Source of the DNA: Pelecanus crispus
Lineage: Eukaryota; Chordata; Aves; Pelecaniformes; Pelecanidae
Assembly (NCBI RefSeq): GCF_030463565.1
Contig: NC_134675.1
Location: 16,823,862-16,887,861, forward strand
Length of the DNA stretch: 64,000 bases
Reading direction: 5' to 3'
In this document: positions 35,887 to 49,075 of the stretch, piece after piece
How positions within the stretch are numbered: the first letter of the stretch is position 1
Layout: every line of letters begins with the position of its first letter
Position numbers and translations under genes: made by a program
Notes under the pieces: generated by a model
Database searches by the model: none
What the model was told of the DNA's origin: nothing
What the model saw: only the letters and a program-made list of their open reading frames with translations

Positions 35887-36769
35887 TGTATTGTGTGTAC
35901 GTGACAAGGTTTTGGTAGCAGGGGGGCTACAGGGGTGACGAAGAGGTAAGGAACTGCCCTGTGCCGGACACAGATGGTTCCAGCCAGCTCAGCAACAGAC
36001 CCATTGCAGGCCAAAGCTGAGACAATCAGAGGAATTGGTGGCACCTCTGTGAAAACATATTTAAGAAAGGGGAGAAAACACCAGTCAGGCAGAGTAAGAG
36101 AGGGAACAAATAAAGTGAGAAACAGCAGAGGGAATACCAAAGTCAGAGGAGGTGCTCCATGGCAGAGCAGATATTCCCTGCAGCCTGTTGAGAACCCACA
36201 CTGGAGCAGATGGATATTCCCAAAGGAATTGCAGCCCACAGAGAACCCATGCTGGAGCAGAGGGAAAGAGTGAGAAGAAAGGTGCAGCAGAGAGGAACCT
36301 CTACATCCTGACTGCAGCCCTTCCCCCATGCCCTGCACCACTTGTTGCCCCACTGAAGGGACTGAGCGTAACCTTCATGGATAACAAGCGGGGGGGAGGA
36401 GATGTGCTTGGAGTGAAGGTGAACCTGAGAGGGAAATTGAACCTGGGAAAGGGGGAGGAAAGGTGTTTTCCCCAAGTGTGTAAATGTTTGTTTCTTTTTT
36501 CTGTTGTGGGTTTTTTTTTGTTTCCCAATATCTGAATCAGTACTTGAATATTTATATTATATTAATTGGCAATCAATTAAGTTAATTTTCCCCAAGTCGA
36601 GTCCGTTTTGCCTGTGATGGTAATTGGTCAGCAATCTTCCTTTCTTTATCTTGACCCATGAGTCTTGCTCTCCTGTTCTTCCTATTTTCTCCTATCCTGC
36701 TGAGGAGGGTGGGGATTGAGCAAGAGGCTGGGTGGGAGTTTTGCTGCTAGCCAGGGCCAATCCACCACA
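35887..36769 (+). mobile_element. LTR, family C (copy 3), shorter
   Basis: TGTATTGTGTGTACGTGACA to GCCAATCCACCACA. It has the same TATA-like ATATTTAAG and CTGGAGCAG words, but fewer internal units than copy 1. Confidence 0.65.
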
Positions 36770-38360
36770 GCTGTGGTGAAGAGAAAGAATTTGGGCATAG
36801 CAGTTTGAAAATAAGGTCATGTAAATTCCAGTACTAGGCCACATCTGTGATCTGTATATCCGATATCTTTTTCTCCAACAATGGTCAGTACTAGAAGCTT
36901 CAAAGGGAAAAAATAAAAAAAAAAGAAATAATCCTGGAAAAATCTTCCTGTAGAGACAATTTTATCCTAATTCTGTCTTTTAGAGTCTACTTTGTGCCCC
37001 AAGATGAAAATGTTTGTACATCATCCAAACATAAAATAAAAACCCTCTTAACCAATGTAACACTACATATTCTTATTATTCATATACACATTTTATTTGT
37101 ATTATTCATGCAAAAGTCCAATTATTCACTTTGAAACTTACCTAACATATCTTGTGTGCTAATAAATTTGCTAGTAACTAAACTAAAGGTGATTATATAA
37201 AGTAAAAGCATTTTTTTCCTCCCAAACTTGTTGTCTTTGAATTTCACTGTACTATGAAAAAAGTAAGTAGAAGTGCCCTGTCTGTCTTTTAATGTTTTGT
37301 ATTCTTCTGTCATGTTCCCTCTTATTAGTGCTTTGTCTGAAGTACCGGATTTCTCAGCCTCTCTGTGGAAGGTTTTTACAGGATCCTTGACATGTCTCTG
37401 AATACCCACTACTTTTGCTCTATCATTTTATTTTTTTTTTAGATAGGGGGACCAGAATTGAATACAGTGTTCCAGGTGAGGGCATACCATTTATTAATGT
37501 ATTTTGAGTCTTATTTCTTTAGACTTGATATTAGAAAGCATTTCTTTACCAAGAGGGTGGTCAAACACTGGAACAGGCTTCCTAGAGAGGTGGTCAATGC
37601 CCCATGCCTGTCAGTGTTTAAAGAGGCATTTGGACAATGCCCTTAGTAATATGCTTTAACTTTTGGTCAGCCCTGAAGTGGTCAGGCAGTTGGACTAGAT
37701 GATCGTTGTAGGTCCCTCCCAACTGAACTGTTCTGTTCCATTGTATTCTATTACTTTTCCATCACATTGTTCATGCATCTTAATGTTTGCTTCCTTTTTG
37801 ACTATCACTACACATTGATTAGTAACATGTCTGTGGGGAAAAGGAAGTACTTATGTATATGAGATGCTTATAGTTAGGCATGTGTATTTGTGTACCAAAG
37901 TAGGAAGTTAGAAGGTTGGTGTCACAAGCCATAGTACAATCATTTGAAAGTAAGACTTTGCTAGGTATTTGTTTTAAGAGATTTTATTTGGGTGATTGAT
38001 GATCAAGTATATAGTCTGCTGATACAGGACAGTAGAAATATTGAAAGTGCCAAAACAGAGAGAGGGGAAATGTATTCCCTTCCCCTGAAAAAGACCACCC
38101 AAACTGCTGATATTTGCTAAGTTTTTCTTCTGTTTTAGAACTAGTGGTGATGAGAAATAAGGGACTATAACTCCTCATTTTGTAGCAGTGATTTTAGACC
38201 CACTCTATAATCCAAAATAAAGACAAATTATATAATAATTTATGTGCTGTTTTGTTACTTTGAAATATGTATGTTTGCCATACCATAGTTTTAATTTCCA
38301 TTTACTATTTCTTTTAGTATATCTAGTATTTGAATTTTCAAACTTTTTTCATTTCAGTAG
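36770..38360. other. BRD10 intron 2 remainder
   Basis: AT-rich, with only the CR1 scrap at 37440-37745 and the pyrimidine tract of exon 3. Confidence 0.5.
37440..37745 (+). mobile_element. CR1 3' fragment
   Basis: [20 protein letters not shown] reads plus at about 37523-37585, then a CR1 3' UTR (TTGGACTAGATGATCGTTGT). The tail is degraded. Confidence 0.65.
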
Positions 38361-39796
38361 GCTGAGAGAGCAAGAAAGAAAAGAAGCAGAAGCTAGTCGG
38401 AAAGAAATAGAAGAATGGGAAAAGTCACTTTTAGCTCAAGCAGCACCTACAAGAATGGAGACAATGTGGGAAATTCCAGCTATTGGTCATTTCCTCTGTT
38501 TAGCTCAACAGATTTTAAACTTACCTGAAATAGTGTTCTATGAATTGGAGCGTTGTCTTCTGATGCCTCAATGTAATGCTTTTTTATCTAAAATAATGAC
38601 TTCTTTGTTAAGTCCTCCTCATCGCAGATCTACCTTGCATCGAAAACCAGTCCTTCCTTATGGGACTTGGGAAGCAGCACTTAGACAGAAAGTACAGCAG
38701 TGGTATACTGTTGTAGGGCAAACTGACAACCCCAATGGCTGTGCTGAAAAACTTGGGCTATGTCCCCAATTTTTTGAAGTCCTTGGAGAAGTTAATCCTT
38801 TGGAAGAAAAACCATTTCATGAGCTTCCATTCTACCAAAAAGTGTGGCTGCTAAAAGGTCTCTGTGACTTTGTTTATGAAACACAAAAAGATGTTCAGGA
38901 TGCTGTGCTAGGTCAGCCCATCCATGAATGCAGACAAGTAATCCTTGGTTATGACTACTTGGAGAATGCTTATGTTCATTTTCCACAGTTCTGTGGTGCA
39001 GATGTTCGGATTTACAGGCAAAAACCTCTTCAGGCTCCAGAATTTCCGACTCATGCCATCAAAGTAAAAAAAGTACCACAGATTAAATTGGAGAAAGTAA
39101 AATGTGACCCTGTAAACAAAAGCAATGAGGAAGTTGCATCTGATGGCAGAGAAGAGCTGCTACATTGTGCCAACACAGAACCAGGGAAAAATGTTAATTA
39201 CAGTGTTTGCTGTCCAGGAAAAAAAAATCACTTGGATAGCTTTAGTGACACCTCAGAAAAAATAAAATTTAACTGTGAAATAAAATCTCAAAGAGTCTAT
39301 GACATCAAAAAAACTGGTTGTTATAAAGAGAACTTGGTGAAAACAATTAGTTCAGGAGAGATTGTTGGCTTTGGAGAACTACTTAGCACAGGAGAAATTA
39401 GGGTTGTAGAAAATGGGGAGAACTGTGATGAAACTTGCATAGTAAAAACTGAGCCTGGCCTGTCAAAAGAGAATACCCTGAAAACCTGCCAAATGCATGT
39501 CAATGACAATCATAATGACAATCCAGACATGACTTGCCACAAGATTGCTAGAGAAACAGTGTTGGAGAACTCATTGCAAAATAATAAGAAACTAAAACTT
39601 ACTAAAATGCTGGCAAAAAAGAAGAAAAAGAAAAAAAAGAAATTGAAAGATGCTTTAAATGAAAATCTACAAAGAAAACTTGAAGACTTGCAAAAAAAGC
39701 ATGAGATTCATCCTCATCCATTCAAATCTTATAAACCTGAGAAGCAGAACAAGTTGTTTATAATCAAAAAGACAGCGAAACACAAGCACAAATCTG
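38361..39796 (+). CDS. BRD10: BRD10 exon 3 (large exon, lysine-rich end)
   Basis: The acceptor is CAGTAG, a NAGNAG pair, with the exon starting after TAG so that AG+G gives Arg. The donor is AAATCTG|GTAAGT, phase 1 out. About 478 open codons begin with a charged coiled helix (LREQERKEAEASRKEIEEWEKS). A conserved block about WEIPAIGHFLCLAQQILNLP follows, then a region typical of the family with repeated Tyr/Phe/Pro (FCGADVRIYRQKPLQAPEFP, about residues 211-230 of the exon). The tail is low-complexity and Lys/Glu-rich, with a run of lysines at about 39614-39645 that suggests a nuclear-localisation patch. The reading frame is intact. Any upstream in-frame ATG lies in the intron and is ignored. 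Confidence 0.85.
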
Positions 39797-40658
39797 GTAA
39801 GTTGATTTTTTGTTTACTGCACTAAAAATAAGGGATACGTTGGGGTTTTGTTTTGGTTTTTTAGTGTGTTAGAAGTTCTTCTTGGCTGAATAGGTCACAT
39901 TTTACTTTGAACTGGGACAGCGTTATTGTATTATATGTTTCTGATGTTAATTTTAATGTAAGTTTCCCATTCCATAATACAAGCATATAAACCAGGCTCA
40001 TCAGTTGATTGAACCATGATTCATGTGCAAACTTTACCCAGAGAGAACATAAGTAATTGAGAGAGATTTTGTTACAAAAAGTATCTAGGACAATGAATCT
40101 GTTCCGGAGAGCATAATTTAACTTGTAGCAATTGTGGAAATATTTGTCCCCTTTCTGATAGTATTACCTCATGCTAGTTGCAGAGAAATGTAGAGTAAAT
40201 CATGTGAGGTCATGTGTTTCTGTGTAATCTTAATTGCCTAGCAGTACAGACTTGACCACAGGCCCATGATCAAATTTCTGCTAAATTAGCCAGACCACTT
40301 AATACAGACTTTCTGTGAGTGGTATATTTTTACTTACAGATACAGCTCAACTAGATATTGTTATAACTTAAAAGTGGTACAGATGAGTTAGACGTGATCC
40401 AGCAAGTTTTCCAGGATAAACTTATCTTAAAAAAAATTTTTTTTACAATTTTGAAATTAGTAAAATTACAAAGTGCTAAATCAGTACAAATTATCATGTG
40501 ACTGAAGCATTTTTGATTTAGTGTGAAGCACCCTAAAGCTGGATCTTCCATCCTGTTGAAGCATGGGCCAAGATATATGTTATGTTTTAATTGAGTGTTT
40601 CAAACATGGCATTTATGGAAGCAGCAGCAGGTTTACTTTCAGGATACTGTAATACTGT
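39797..40658. other. Start of BRD10 intron 3
   Basis: AT-rich unique sequence; no recognised element. Confidence 0.5.
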
Positions 40659-41667
40659 TGTATTGGGTTTACATGGCAAGGTTTTGGCAGGGGGGCTGCA
40701 GGGGTGGCTTCTGTGAGAAGAGACCGGGGCTGGCCCCATGCTGGACACAGCTGATTCTAGCTGGCTCTGCAATGGACCCACAGCTGACTGAAGCTGAGCC
40801 AATCAGCAATTGCTGGTGGTACCTTAATGATAACATATTTAAGAATGGGTAAAAAATATTTAAGAACGGGTAAAAAATACTGCATGGGAATTGTGAGAGA
40901 GGAGGGAAGAAAAAAAAAAAGTGTGAGAAACAATCCTGCAAACACAAAGGTCAGTGAAGAAGGAGGAGAAGGTGCTTGAGGCACCAGAGCAGAGATTTCC
41001 CTGCAGCCTGTGGAGCAGACCACTACGAAGCAGGTTGTCCCCCTGCAGCCTATGGAGGACCCTACACCAGAGCAGGTGGATATGCTGTGAAGGAAGCTGC
41101 AGTCCATGGAGAGGAGCCCACGCTGGAGCAGGCTTCTGGCAGGAACTGTGGTCTGTGGGGAACACATGCTGGAGCAGCCTGTTCCTGATGGACTGTATCC
41201 CGTGGAAAGGACCCATGTTGGAGCAGTTTGTGAAGAGCTGTGTCCTGTGGTAGGGACCCCACACTGGAGCAGGGGAACAGTGTGAGGAGGAAGGAGTGGT
41301 AGACATGAAGTGTTATGAACTGACCCCATTCCTCATCCCTCCTGTGCTGCTCAGCAGGAGGAGGAAGTAGAAGAGTAGGGAAGAAAGTGAAGTTGAGCCT
41401 GGGAAGAACTGGGGTGTGGGGGGAAGGTGGTTTCAGTTTTATCATAGTTTCTCACCATCCTACTCTATTTTTAAATGGCAATAAGTTAAATTAATCTTCT
41501 CCTAGTCTGTTTTGCCTGTGATGGTAATTGGTGAGGGAATTAGCCTGTCTTTATCTCGACCCCTGAGCTTTTTTTGTTTTATTTTCTCCTTCTGTCCCTT
41601 TTGAGAAGGGGGAGTGAGAGGGGAGCTTGATGGGCACCTGGCAGACAGACAACGTTAACACACCACA
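40659..41667 (+). mobile_element. LTR, family C (copy 4)
   Basis: TGTATTGGGTTTACATGGCA to TTAACACACCACA. It has a duplicated ATATTTAAGAA(T/C)GGGTAAAAAAT unit near 40845-40880 and the CTGGAGCAG unit region at 41000-41280. Confidence 0.7.
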
Positions 41668-41763
41668 GGTTACATAGGAGTAATATAGTATGGCATTTTC
41701 TAGCTTTTGAACATTGCACTTTGCAACAAAACACTATTCCTTTAATATAGTTATGTTGTCTGT

Positions 41764-42159
41764 TGTTGTGGTTTAGCCCCTGTCAGCAACCAAGCACAAC
41801 ACAGCCACTCGCTCACCCTCCCCTGCCCCCGGTGGGATGGGGGAGAGAATCGGAAGAGCAAAAGTAAGAAAACTCATGGGTTGAGATAAGAACAGTTTAT
41901 ATACTGAGCATGATGTCATATGGTATGGAATAGCCCTTTGGCCAGTATGGGTCAGCTGTCTTAGGTGAGCCCCCTCCCAGCTTCTTGTGTACCTGGCAGA
42001 GCCTGGGAAGCTGAAAAGTCCTTGACTAGCATAAGCAGTACTTAGCAACAACTAAAACATCAGTGTGTTATCAACATTCTTCTCATACTAAATCCAAAAC
42101 ACAGCCCTATGCCAGCTACTAGGAAGAAAATTAGCTCTATCCCAGCCAAAACCAGGACA
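41764..42159 (-). mobile_element. 3' LTR, family A, internally deleted (of reverse ERVL)
   Basis: 396 bp instead of about 565. The microsatellite and middle part are missing. It borders ERVL 3' untranslated sequence at 42160. Confidence 0.75.
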
Positions 42160-43458
42160 GTATCCACCCCTTATTCTATGCCATCTACGTCATGCCCAGA
42201 TTCTACCCTTTCCAATACATTCCAATTAATCACCACCACTTTCCCTATCTTGATATATACACACAGATATCATTCCCTTAGTCTATGGGCCATCCTTCTA
42301 AAATGTCCATTGAGATCATTTAGTCCATGACTTTGGGTTCCATCTGTCATCACAGTCTTTCAGAGCAGGAGAGGTGGTGCGTGGTGTTGGATTGTTGCAT
42401 GCTGAAGCCAGTTCTCATTCCAACACAGTTTCATCAAAGTTCATTTTCATTAAGCTGGGCGATTCTTACTGTAATACCATTGATGTGGCATATAGCAACG
42501 ATAAAAGAGATGACATACAGTATTATACAGCAATTAACATCATACAATTCAGTTCATTGGCTGTTTTCACCCAAAATCAAATCCCCTTAAGGTACACATC
42601 GGACTTCCCCATCCTTTCGCATCACCCACCAAGTGCACCCAGGTCCTTGAGCAAAAGCAATCCCACGAATGGGTTTGCCTTTGTCAGAGGGGGAGGTCAC
42701 CCAGACTGTCTTCCCCAGCATATCTCTCAAGGCCCCTTCCAACCTAAAGCATTCTATGATTCTATGATTCTATGATATGTTTTATGTGCACTACAGGGAC
42801 TTTATCTCCTTCTACAGTACGTAAAAGTTTTCATTGGGCAGGGCCACCTCGATTGGCAGATCCCCTGGTGTTGACTAACCAGGTGGCTTTTGCTAAATGT
42901 GTATCCCAATGTTTGAATGTCCCACCACCCATTGCTCTCAGGGTAGTCTTTAAGAGTCCATTGTATCGTTCGATTTTCCTGGAGGCTGGTGCATGGTAAG
43001 GGATGTGATATACCCACTCAGTGCCGTGCTCTTTGGCCCAGGTGTCTATGAGGTTGTTTCTGAAATGAGTCCCATTGTCTGACTCGATTCTTTCTGGGGT
43101 GCCATGCCGCCACAGGACTTGCTTTTCAAGGCCCAGGATGGTGTTCCGGGTGGTGGCATGGGGCACGGGATATGTTTCCAGCCATCCGGTGGTTGCTTCC
43201 ACCATGGTGAGCACATAGCGCTTGCCTTGGCGGGTTTGTGGGAGTGTGATATAATCAATTTGCCAGGCCTCCCCATATTTATATTTTAGCCATCGCCCAC
43301 CATACCAGAGGGGCTTGAACTGCTTGGCCTCTGTGATTGCAGCTCATGTTTCACATTCATGGATAACCTGTGTAATACTGTCCATAGTTAAGTCCACCCC
43401 TCGATCATGAGCCCATCTATATGTTGCATCTCTTCCTTGATGGCCTGAGGTGTCATGG
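42160..43458 (-). pseudogene. ERVL 3' end, reverse copy (integrase fragment and 3' UTR)
   Basis: Minus open frame 43214-42831 is an integrase core nearly identical in protein to 48010-48340, with the WLETYPVP and SDNGTHF blocks. It is followed by the same embedded CR1 tail (42722-42775), the integrase end and a 3' UTR. The upstream part is cut by a family-A LTR at 43459. No env was seen. Confidence 0.8.
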
Positions 43459-43822
43459 TGTTGTGGTTTAACCCCAGCCAGCCTCTAAGCACCACATAGC
43501 CGCTCGCTCACTCCCCCTGCCCCGGTGGAATGGGGGAGAGAATCAGAAGAGTAAGAGTGCAAAAACTCCTGGGTTGGGATAAGAACAGTTTAATAATTGA
43601 AATAAAATATAATAATAATAATATCAATATAATAATAATAATATACAAAGCAAGTGATGCAAAATGCAATTGCTCACCACCTCCCGACCGATGCCCAGCC
43701 AGACCCCGAGCAGCGATCGCTGCCCCCCAGCCAACCCCCGCCAGTTTATATACTGAGCATGACGTCATATGGTATGGAATAGCCCTTTGGTCAGTTTGGA
43801 TCAACTATTCTGGCTGTGCCCC
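43459..43822 (-). mobile_element. Family-A LTR, truncated by a family-B LTR
   Basis: TGTTGTGGTTTAACCCCAGC to TCTGGCTGTGCCCC, where the family-B sequence starts. The other half of this LTR is absent. Confidence 0.75.
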
Positions 43823-44472
43823 TGTTGCGTCAAGGGGGGTTGGAAGGTACCCAATTTATTGTTATAAGTCCGGTCGCGTTCAGTGTACTGAACTGTCACG
43901 ATTACGAATGCACAAATAACGTAGGCACCTTTCGTCTGGTCACATTGCATGAAATACCGCGGCCACACTGAAAGCATCTGGTCGCGTTCAGTGAGAACTA
44001 TCATGGCTAGACCAATGAATCAAGGCAATTTATTAAAGCAACAGACACACAGGTTCTTTGGATTACCGGCGATATATTCACTGACTGCAAGGCACATGCA
44101 AATACCAAAAGCATGAATAACACAGATGCATCAAAAGACATAAAGCGACTCTATATAGAGGTTTCTAATTTTCCTGGGAAGGCACTTGGTATAACCAAGT
44201 GTTCAAATCTTACCCAAAGGCATCCCGATGCGGGGGAAGAGAGGCTCAGCCCGTCGACTGATCCCAGAAGTCAGTGGTACGCGATAGTATCTTCCCTAAC
44301 ATCCCCTCTCTCTTAGGCTAATTTATACTATTTTGTACCTTTCAGGTGGAGCTTGGGTGACTCCAGTCATTAATACTTTTGTTATGATTGGTGTAAAACT
44401 TGCTCGATTCGCTTTAAAGGTATAGACTAGGAAAAATTCAAAGTGCAAGCTCAGTGAGGAGTAGAGGCGGGG
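43823..44472 (-). mobile_element. Family-B LTR, partial
   Basis: TGTTGCGTCAAGGGGGGTTG.. shows close similarity to 53650-54310 (for example TTATAAGTCCGGTCGCGTTC) until GGAGTAGAGGCGGG. The remaining U3-side part is missing. Confidence 0.7.
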
Positions 44473-45466
44473 ATATCCTTGTGATGTTCAAACCAGCATG
44501 TTCCTATTGCTCTGTCTCCTGATTGTGTGTCAGGGCTTGCTTAGGGTTAAACAACTATTTAAGAATATTGCAGTTACTCCAACCCCTGTGACAGGCACTG
44601 CGGTTACTCGAACCCCCATGACAGGCACTGCAGCTACTCAAACCCCGGTGAAAGGCACTGCAGCTGAACCAGAGAACCAACCCGTGCTGGTATCAGTCGT
44701 CCCCATAAACAAGAAGAAATCTTGGAAGCAAAAGTCAGCTCATTTAGAAAGGGATGATGAAAAAACAGGGCCATCACAAGGAGAGGAGGAGGAAGAGGAA
44801 GAACTCATAAACAAGACACAAAGCACCCGATCCCTATCCCTGAGTGAGCTGCGAGATATGCGAAAAGATTTCAGTCATCATCCAGGCGAGCATATCATCA
44901 CCTGGCTGCTCCGATGCTGGGATAACGGGGCCAGTAGCCTGGATTTAGAGGGTAGGGAAGCCAAGCAGCTGGGATCCCTTTCTAGGGAAGGGGGCATTGA
45001 CAAAGCAATTGGACAAGGGGCAAAAACGCTCAGCCTCTGGAGGCGACTTCTGTCAAGCGTGAAGGAAAGGTATCCCTTCAAGGAGGATGTTTTATACCAC
45101 CCAAGCAAATGGACCACCGTAGAGAAGGGTATCCAGTACCTGAGGGAATAAGGCGTGCTGGAGGTGATTTATAGTGACCTGAATGATGAGCAGTTACCCA
45201 AAGATCCAGATGAAGTCAGGTGCACACGACCCATGTGGCGGAAGGTGGTACGGAGCGCACCAGCATCGTATTCCAATTCAGTGGCAATACTGGCCTGTAA
45301 AGATAACGAGGCACCAATGGTGGATGAAGTGGCTAGACAAAAGGCGGTTCTCCCAGGAAAATTGCAGCTCCAGTTTCCAGTGAGCAGTTCCCCAGACAGA
45401 GGAAGAGGGCTAATTTTACTTCCGATCTTAATCAAGGGACTTTTGATTCACATTTACAGGAAGTGA
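44473..45466 (+). pseudogene. ERVL gag remnant
   Basis: The open frame at 44498-45151 continues after a single in-frame TAA to 45466. It has N-terminal tandem Thr/Pro-rich units (T-G-T-A-V/A-T..P at 44575-44670), an acidic run, then a compact helical domain (WLLRCWDNGA). No zinc knuckle was found. It probably lacks its first codons, because no 5' LTR or primer site is present. Confidence 0.6.
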
Positions 45467-45513
45467 ACAGCGAATACTGTGACCAGTGTTAGAGGGGCCC
45501 TGCCTCCAGCCAG

Positions 45514-46824
45514 GTGGAGGAAAGGGGCAACCGGGTTTCCTGGACTGTGTGGATTCGATGGCCTGGAACATCAGACCCACAGGAGTATAAGGCTCTAGTG
45601 GGCACAGGTGCACAGTGTACCCTAATGCCATCAAGCTATAGAGGGGCAGAACCCATTTGTATTTCTGGAGTGACAGGGGGATCCCAACAGCTAACCATAT
45701 TGGAGGCCGAGGTGAGCCTATCTGGGAATGAGTGGCAGAAGCACCCCATTGTGACTGGCCCAGAGGCTCAGTGCATCCTTGGCATAGACTACCTCAGGAG
45801 AGGGTATTTCAAGGACCCAAAAGGGTACCACACGACCACAGCGGTGCACCGGTGGCAATATCGCACCAACCGAGACTCCCTGATTCCCATCCATAACCTG
45901 ATTCGTCGACTGGAGAGCCAAGGAGTGATCAGCAAGACTCGCCCACCCTTTAACAGTCCCATATGGCCAGTGCAAAAGTCTAATGGGGAGTGGAGACTAA
46001 CAGTGGACTATCGTGGCCTGAACCAAGTCACACTGCCACTGAGTGCTGCCGTGCCAGACATGCTAGAACTTCAATACGAACTGGAGTCAAAGGCAGCCAA
46101 GTGGTATGCCACAACTGACATCGCTAATGCATTTTTCTCCATCCCTTTGGCAGCAGAGTACAGGCCCCAGTTTGCTTTCACTTGGAGGGGTGTTCAGTAC
46201 ACCTGGAACCGACTGCCCCAGGGGTGGAAGCACAGCCCCACCATTTGCCATGGACTGATCCAGACGGCACGGGATTAGGGTGAAGCTCCAGAACATCTGC
46301 AGTATATTGATGACATCATTGTGTGGGGCAATAAAGCAGAAGAAGTTTTTGAGAAGGGAAAGAAAATAGTCCAAATCCTTCTGAAGGCTGGTTTTGCCAT
46401 AAAACAAAGTAAGGTCAAGGGACCTGCACAGGAGATCCAATTTTTTTTAGGAATAAAATGGCAAGATGGACGTCATCAGATCCCAATGGATGTGATCAAC
46501 AAAATAACAGCTATGTCCCCACCAACTAGCAAGAAGGAAACACAAGCTTTCTTAGGCGTTGTGGGTTTTTGGAGAATGCATATTCCAAATTGCAGTCTGA
46601 TCGTAAGCCCTCTCTATCAAGTGACCCGGAAGAAGAACGATTTCAAATGGGGCCCTGAGCAACAACAAGCCTTTGAACAAATTAAACGGGAGATAGTTCA
46701 TGCAGTAGCCCTTGGGCCAGTCCGGGCAGGGCAGGATATTAAAAATGTGCTCTACACCGCAGCTGGGGAGAATGGCCCTACCTGGAGCCTCTGGCAGAAA
46801 GCACCAGGGGAGACTCGAGGTTGA
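45514..46824 (+). pseudogene. ERVL protease and reverse transcriptase (broken)
   Basis: One frame holds the protease, in which the catalytic Asp of the DTGAQ-type motif reads Gly (GTGAQ, about 45607). RT follows through LTVDYRGL and the palm. A single in-frame TAG lies at 46276-46278, and the YIDD box follows at about 46303. The frame closes at 46822. On sequence alone the product could not be an active enzyme. Confidence 0.8.
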
Positions 46825-47700
46825 CCCCTAGGGTTTTGGAGTCGGGGATACAGAGGATCCGAAGCCCGCTATACTCCAACTGAGAAAGAGATATTGGCAG
46901 CATATGAAGGGGTTTGATCTGCTTCGGAAGTGGTTGGTACTGAAGCACAGCTCCTGCTGGCACCCCGACTGCCGGTGTTGGGCTGGATGTTCAAAGGGAG
47001 GGTCCCCTCTACACATCATGCAACTGATGCTGCGTGGAGTAAGTGGGTTGCACTAATCACACAATGGGCTCGAATAGGAAACCCCAGTCACCCAGGAATC
47101 TTGGAAGTGATCATGGACTGGCCAGAAGGCAAAGATTTTGGAATATCAACAGAGGAGGCGGTTACACGTGCTGAGGAGGCCCCACTGTATAATAAATTGC
47201 CAGAAAATGAGAAACAATATGCCCTGTTCGCTGATGGGTCCTGTCGTCTTGTGGGAAAGCATCGGAGGTGGAAAGCTGCTGTATGGAGTCCTATACGACA
47301 AGTTGCAGAAGCTGCTGAAGGAGAAGGGGAGTCGAGTCAGTTTGCAGAGGTGAAAGCCATCCAGCTGGCTTTAGATATTGCTGAAAGAGAAAAGTGGCCA
47401 ATACTTTATCTCTGTACTGACTCATGGATTTTGGCAAATGCCCTGTGGGGGTGGTTGCAGCAATGGATTCAGAGCAACTGGCAGCGCAGAGGCAAACCTA
47501 TCTAAGCTGCCGCACTTTGGCAAGATATTGCTGCCCGGGTAGAGAACCTGGTTGTAAAAGTTCGTCACGTAGATGCTCATGTACCCAAGAGTCGGGCCAC
47601 TGAAGAACATGGAAAAAACCAGCAGGTGGATCAGGCTGCTAAGATTGAAGTGGCTCAGGTGGATCTGGACTGCAACATAAGGGTGAATTATTTATAGCTC
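46825..47700 (+). pseudogene. ERVL RNase H region
   Basis: Open 46930-47505 with the ribonuclease H motifs ALFADGS, an E in EVKAIQLALD, and CTDSW. Stops border it (46822, 47503). Confidence 0.75.
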
Positions 47701-48612
47701 GGTGGGCCCATGATGCCTCAGGCCATCAAGGAAGGGATGCAACATATAAATGGGCTCGTGATCGAGGGGTGGACTTAACTATGGACAGTATTGCACAGGT
47801 TATTCATGAATGTGAAACATGCACTGCAATCAAGCAAGCCAAGAGGTTCAAGCCCCTCGGGTATAGTGAACGATGGCTGAAATATAAATATGGGGAGACC
47901 TGGCAGATTGATTATATCACACTCCCACAGACCCGCCAAGGCAAGCACTATGTGCTCACCATGGTGGAAGCAACCACCGGATGGCTGGAAACATATCCCG
48001 TGCCCCATGCCACCACCCGGAACACCATCCTGGGCCTTGAAAAGCAAGTCCTGTGGCGACATGGCACCCCAGAAAGAATCGAGTCAGACAATGGGACTCA
48101 TTTCCGAAACAACCTCATAGACACCTGGGCCAAAGAGCATGGCATTGAGTGGGTATATCACATCCCTTACCATGCACCAGCCTCCAGGAAAATCGAACGA
48201 TACAATGGACTGTTAAAGACTACCCTAAGAGCAATGGGTGGTGGGACATTCAAACATTGGGATACACATTTAGCAAAAGCCACCTGGTTAGTCAACACCA
48301 GGGGATCTGCCAATCGAGGTGGCCCTGCCCAATCAAAACTTTTATGTACTGTAGAAGGAGATAAAGTCCCTGTAGTGCACATAAAGCATATCATAGAATC
48401 ATAGAATCATAGAATGCTTTAGGTTGGAAGGGGCCTTGAGAGATATGCTGGGGAAGACAGTCTGGGTGACCTCCCCCTCTGACAAAGGCAGACCCATTCG
48501 TGGGATTGCTTTTGCTCAAGGACCTGGGTGCACTTGGTGGGTGATGCGAAAGGATGGGGAAGTCCAATGTGTACCTCAAGGGAATCTGATTTTGGGTGAA
48601 AATAGTCAATGA
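47701..48612 (+). pseudogene. ERVL integrase with an embedded CR1 tail
   Basis: The zinc-binding cysteines (CETCTA, 47815) are followed by the D,D(35)E core (WQIDYI, IESDNGTHF) and a C-terminal domain ending at 48612. Between the core and the C-terminal part, 48392-48440 is a CR1 3' tail in reverse (CATAGAAT units, then GGTTGGAAGGGGCCTT) that shifts the frame. No env follows, as usual for ERVL. Confidence 0.8.
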
Positions 48613-49075
48613 ACTGAACGGTATGATGTTAATTGCTATATAATACTGTATGTTATATCTTAACTGTATGTTAATATATTAATAATGTTAATATTAGAGT
48701 ATGTTAATGGTAAGTATATAATACTGTATGTTATGGTTACTATATGCCACATCAATGGTATTACAGTAAGAATTGCCCAGCTTAATGAAAATGAACTTTC
48801 ATGAAACCATGTTGGAATGAGAACTGGCTTCAGCATGCAGCAATCCAACACTGCACACCACCTCTCCTGCTCTGAAAGACTGTGATGACAGATGGAACCC
48901 AAAGTCATGGGCTAAATGATCTGAATGGACATTTTAGAGGGATGGGCCATAGACTAAGGAAATGATATCTGTGTGTATATATCAAGATAGGGAAAGTGGT
49001 AGTGATTAATTAGAACACATTGGAAAGGGGAGGGCCTGTGCATGACGTAGATGGTATAGAAGAAGGCGTGGATAC

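Noticed and set aside
37122..37409. Minus-strand 95-codon frame as a gene
   Set aside because: AT-rich intronic sequence next to CR1 scraps; no domain or splice signals.
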